A stretch of DNA of 7,931 nt from Planctomycetota bacterium (GTDB taxonomy: Bacteria > Planctomycetota > JAJSAM01), in NCBI GenBank assembly GCA_029932425.1, contig JAOZQC010000080.1, positions 1,763 to 9,693 of the forward strand, written 5' to 3'. Under the pieces are notes generated by a model. The model did not search any database. It saw only the letters and a program-made list of their open reading frames with translations, and was not told where the DNA came from. Of the stretch, positions 6,801 to 7,931 are shown piece by piece (position 1 is the first letter of the stretch; every line of letters starts with the position of its first letter). Position numbers and translations under genes: made by a program.

Positions 6801-7931
6801 CGCCGCGAGCTCCCGCTCCGCGCTCCGGGCCTTCACCTCCGCCCGGGTGAGCTCGCGGGAGATCTCCGCGAGGCGGGCCCGGAGGTCCTCGTTCTCCCGG
6901 GCCGCGGCCTCCGCCTCCACCTCGCGGGCCGCCGCGAGCCGGGCCGCCGCCGCCTCCGCCTCCGCCGCGCGAGACTCCAGCTCGCGCACCCGTTCCGCGA
7001 GCATCTCCGCCCGGCCCGCCGCCTTCTCCCGGGCGATGCTCCGGAGGGCGGACCGGGCTTCCTCCTCCTGGCGCCGGGCGCGCTCCCGGAGTTCCTCCAC
7101 CTCCGCGGCCAGGGCCTCGCGCTCCTCCCGGATCGACCGGAGGTCCGCCGCCGCCGCCCCGGCCTCCTCTCTCGCGGCGGCGGTCGCCTCGCGGGCGCGC
7201 CGGAGGTCCTCGCGGAGCACGGCCGCCTCCTCCGCGAGCACCTCCCGCGCCCGGTCCGCCTCCGCCAGGCGGACCGCGAGCCCGTCTCTCTCCGCCGCGA
7301 GGCGCTCCCGCTCCCGCTCCAGGGCCGCCCGCTCCTCCTCGGCTCCGGCCCGGCGCTCGTCCTCCCTCCGAACCATCTCCGCGAGGCGCTTCTCGAGGTC
7401 CGCGGCCCGGCGGCGGAGCCGGTCGAGCTCCCCGGCCAGGCGCTCGCGGTCCGCGACCGCGCGCTCGAGGTCGGCCCGGGCCTCGGCCTGGGCCTCCTCG
7501 GCGCGGGCCGCCCGCTCCTCGGCGCGGTGCGCCCGGTCCTCGATCTCCCGGCGCTCCTCCTCCCGCTCCCTCTCGGCGGCGGCCCGCTCCTCCGCGGCGC
7601 GCGCCAGCTCGGCGGCCGCGGGCCGGGCCCGGGCCTCCGTCTCGGTGTGCCGCCGGGTCAGCTCGGAGACGCGCTCCCGGAGGGAGGCGATCTCCCGGGT
7701 CGTGCTCTCTTCCTCCACGGTGCGGGCGGCCTCCAGGCGCACCGCGGTGGCCTCCGCCTCCGCCAGGCGCTCCTCCAGCTCGAGGATGCGGCGCTCCCGG
7801 GCCTCCTTCTCCGCCGCCAGGCGCTCCCCGTTCCGGCGGGCGGCCTCCGCGGAGCGCCTCGATTCCTCCTCGAGGCTCCGGAGGGCCTCCTCGACCTCGC
7901 GGAGGCGGGCCAGGATCTCCGCCCGCTCCCC
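3876..7931 (-). CDS. Giant coiled-coil protein with a C-terminal FGE-sulfatase (SUMF1-like) fold domain; N-terminus off the window
   Basis: The frame is open from the right edge to the TGA at 3876-3878, giving 1351 visible residues. The first GTG (7740-7742) is not a credible start, because the same coiled-coil pattern continues upstream without a stop. Visible residues 1-916 are Glu/Arg/Ala/Leu-rich heptads. About 917-945 is a Pro/acidic hinge (RPAAAAPEGEEE, then GMDLEGAPAG). About 946-1084 is a second coil. About 1085-1136 is an Ala/Pro/Gly/Lys linker. Residues 1137-1351 are an FGE-sulfatase domain: MVLVPRGIFLAG, FWIDLYPVTNRQYREF, HPVVFVSWQDAMEYAAWCGKR, LPSPHEWQKAARG, FPWGDE, TPVGQF, SPYGLYDCAGNVAEWV, CGGSW and GYVGFRCA. 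True FGE oxidises a sulfatase cysteine to formylglycine, but here the two catalytic cysteine positions after GGSW are not cysteine. A binding or structural role is therefore more likely than catalysis. The coil may act as a long spacer or filament. The cellular location cannot be judged without the N-terminus. No sulfatase gene lies nearby. Confidence 0.88.
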   Translation of the reverse strand, partial: GERAEILARLREVEEALRSLEEESRRSAEAARRNGERLAAEKEARERRILELEERLAEAEATAVRLEAARTVEEESTTREIASLRERVSELTRRHTETEARARPAAAELARAAEERAAAEREREEERREIEDRAHRAEERAARAEEAQAEARADLERAVADRERLAGELDRLRRRAADLEKRLAEMVRREDERRAGAEEERAALERERERLAAERDGLAVRLAEADRAREVLAEEAAVLREDLRRAREATAAAREEAGAAAADLRSIREEREALAAEVEELRERARRQEEEARSALRSIAREKAAGRAEMLAERVRELESRAAEAEAAAARLAAAREVEAEAAARENEDLRARLAEISRELTRAEVKARSAERELAARVEREQREAGERLEEALRARQAAEEQRDQAVRRRDELAAEVEGLRDRLAEIETSLEESARAAEEAAARAEAERVELLRARRAAEEEGRRAAERLSRAEKELVRLRAEAAELAGEASRARELEARIEAIEEERREAEERARTSGDTAREQAAATEAEARSLRVERDRLLARITALEEDAARREGELRRAAEEARAAATALQAESDRLRAARDEAEERAAGLAERVAELEREAAESARAGEEDLHGEVERIRGERDEALARAAEAEERARAEVRRAAAERDALLERVERLQADLAEAREGALEGDEEVAARLEGLVRERDRLASELEEAERRLAREREAAEAREAELAAQLSGEARERERAGAREAALREALAELRREEAAERERREREIERLTEAAEELAEKERMLTERLAELTESAEEARRAEEHLAAERERLLARLAEREEALARSRDEARAAERAHRAALAEERKVREAALREREEERRRAEELEKRLAELSAAGEEKARAAEEAARLKAANEDLERRIAELARALEESREERRRAEERPAAAAPEGEEEAGMDLEGAPAGTIDEAERVAANTLRRIRALKARLREQETRWEADLEEARAEAARTGEERDRALAERDEARRRAEAAERDRERLQGEVERVRKERDRARAELAELRERRAAERARAAAFLRRLHAEVRDLIDTVDRLRAENAKLVRDRDQIATLLAEGRTGEPEAEAAPVAATVEIAGTGKPAAAEGAPREGKKVRARGKAGARDTSQMVLVPRGIFLAGEDEGKEVEKPRREIYLPGFWIDLYPVTNRQYREFVLATKRHPPEHWEGTEIPEGLEDHPVVFVSWQDAMEYAAWCGKRLPSPHEWQKAARGTDGRHFPWGDEAEPERCNCREAGFLRTTPVGQFRTGRSPYGLYDCAGNVAEWVHAAFTRGDGKIVRGVCGGSWRDSLERSRCASRRGYPDGSKSGYVGFRCAILGRRRPGKS
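5180..7931 (-). repeat. Low-complexity, strand-asymmetric tract encoding heptad repeats
   Basis: For about 2.75 kb the plus strand is dominated by pyrimidine-rich words such as CCTCC, CCGCCTCC, CTCCGCGGCC and CGCTCC, so the coding (minus) strand is rich in GAG and GCG. Near-identical phrases recur, for example TCCGCGGCCCGGGC near 5435, 6017 and 6614. This reflects repeated Ala-Glu-Glu-Arg-Ala style heptads written with a few favoured codons rather than exact tandem repeats. The tract could be prone to slippage or to assembly error. Confidence 0.6.

Noticed and set aside
7740..7742. GTG as the start codon of the coiled-coil gene
   Set aside because: In-frame codons continue without a stop to base 7931 and encode the same Glu/Arg/Ala/Leu heptads, so the gene extends past the window.
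5180..7931. SMC, Rad50 or another ATPase with a long coiled coil
   Set aside because: The coil leads into an FGE-fold domain and no Walker B, signature or hinge domain is present. The unseen N-terminus could still hold another domain, but nothing visible supports an SMC-type protein.

Overview
This is a very GC-rich bacterial window (roughly 70-75 % G+C by eye) with four protein genes. GAG, GCC, CGG and CTC codons dominate. The gene set (Xaa-Pro aminopeptidase, RecN, AhpC-type peroxiredoxin, and a coiled-coil protein with an FGE/sulfatase-modifying-factor-like domain) fits a free-living, high-GC, probably Gram-negative bacterium, perhaps a former deltaproteobacterial or neighbouring lineage. 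The taxon cannot be fixed from this sequence. There are no rRNA, tRNA, insertion-sequence or CRISPR features.

Layout. Bases 1-906 (minus) hold the N-terminal 302 residues of an M24B aminopeptidase P, whose C-terminus lies off the left edge. After a 162-bp gap with a GC-rich hairpin comes recN (1069-2757, minus), complete at 562 residues. Both minus-strand genes lack a Shine-Dalgarno sequence. Each has a -10-like hexamer ending 6-7 nt before its ATG, the geometry of leaderless transcripts.

Bases 2758-3020 separate recN from a divergent 2-Cys peroxiredoxin gene (3021-3620, plus). This spacer has a 13-bp direct repeat, then an AT-rich island with a 23-bp dyad that overlaps the likely -35 of the peroxiredoxin promoter. 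The peroxiredoxin gene has a conventional ribosome binding site. It is followed by a strong 40-bp hairpin with no T-tract.

From 3876 to the right edge (minus) runs one open frame of at least 1351 residues. It consists of more than 900 residues of almost pure Glu/Arg/Ala/Leu coiled coil, a Pro/acidic hinge, a second shorter coil, a low-complexity linker, and a C-terminal FGE-sulfatase fold domain that appears to lack the enzyme's catalytic cysteine pair. Its true start lies beyond the window.

How they relate. RecN (double-strand-break repair) and the peroxiredoxin (peroxide removal) share a divergent control region and both serve damage tolerance. The peroxiredoxin and coiled-coil genes converge. 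The aminopeptidase is a housekeeping gene that probably has its own promoter. No single pathway unites all four. The least ordinary items are the giant coiled-coil/FGE-fold protein and the regulatory architecture of the recN/peroxiredoxin spacer.
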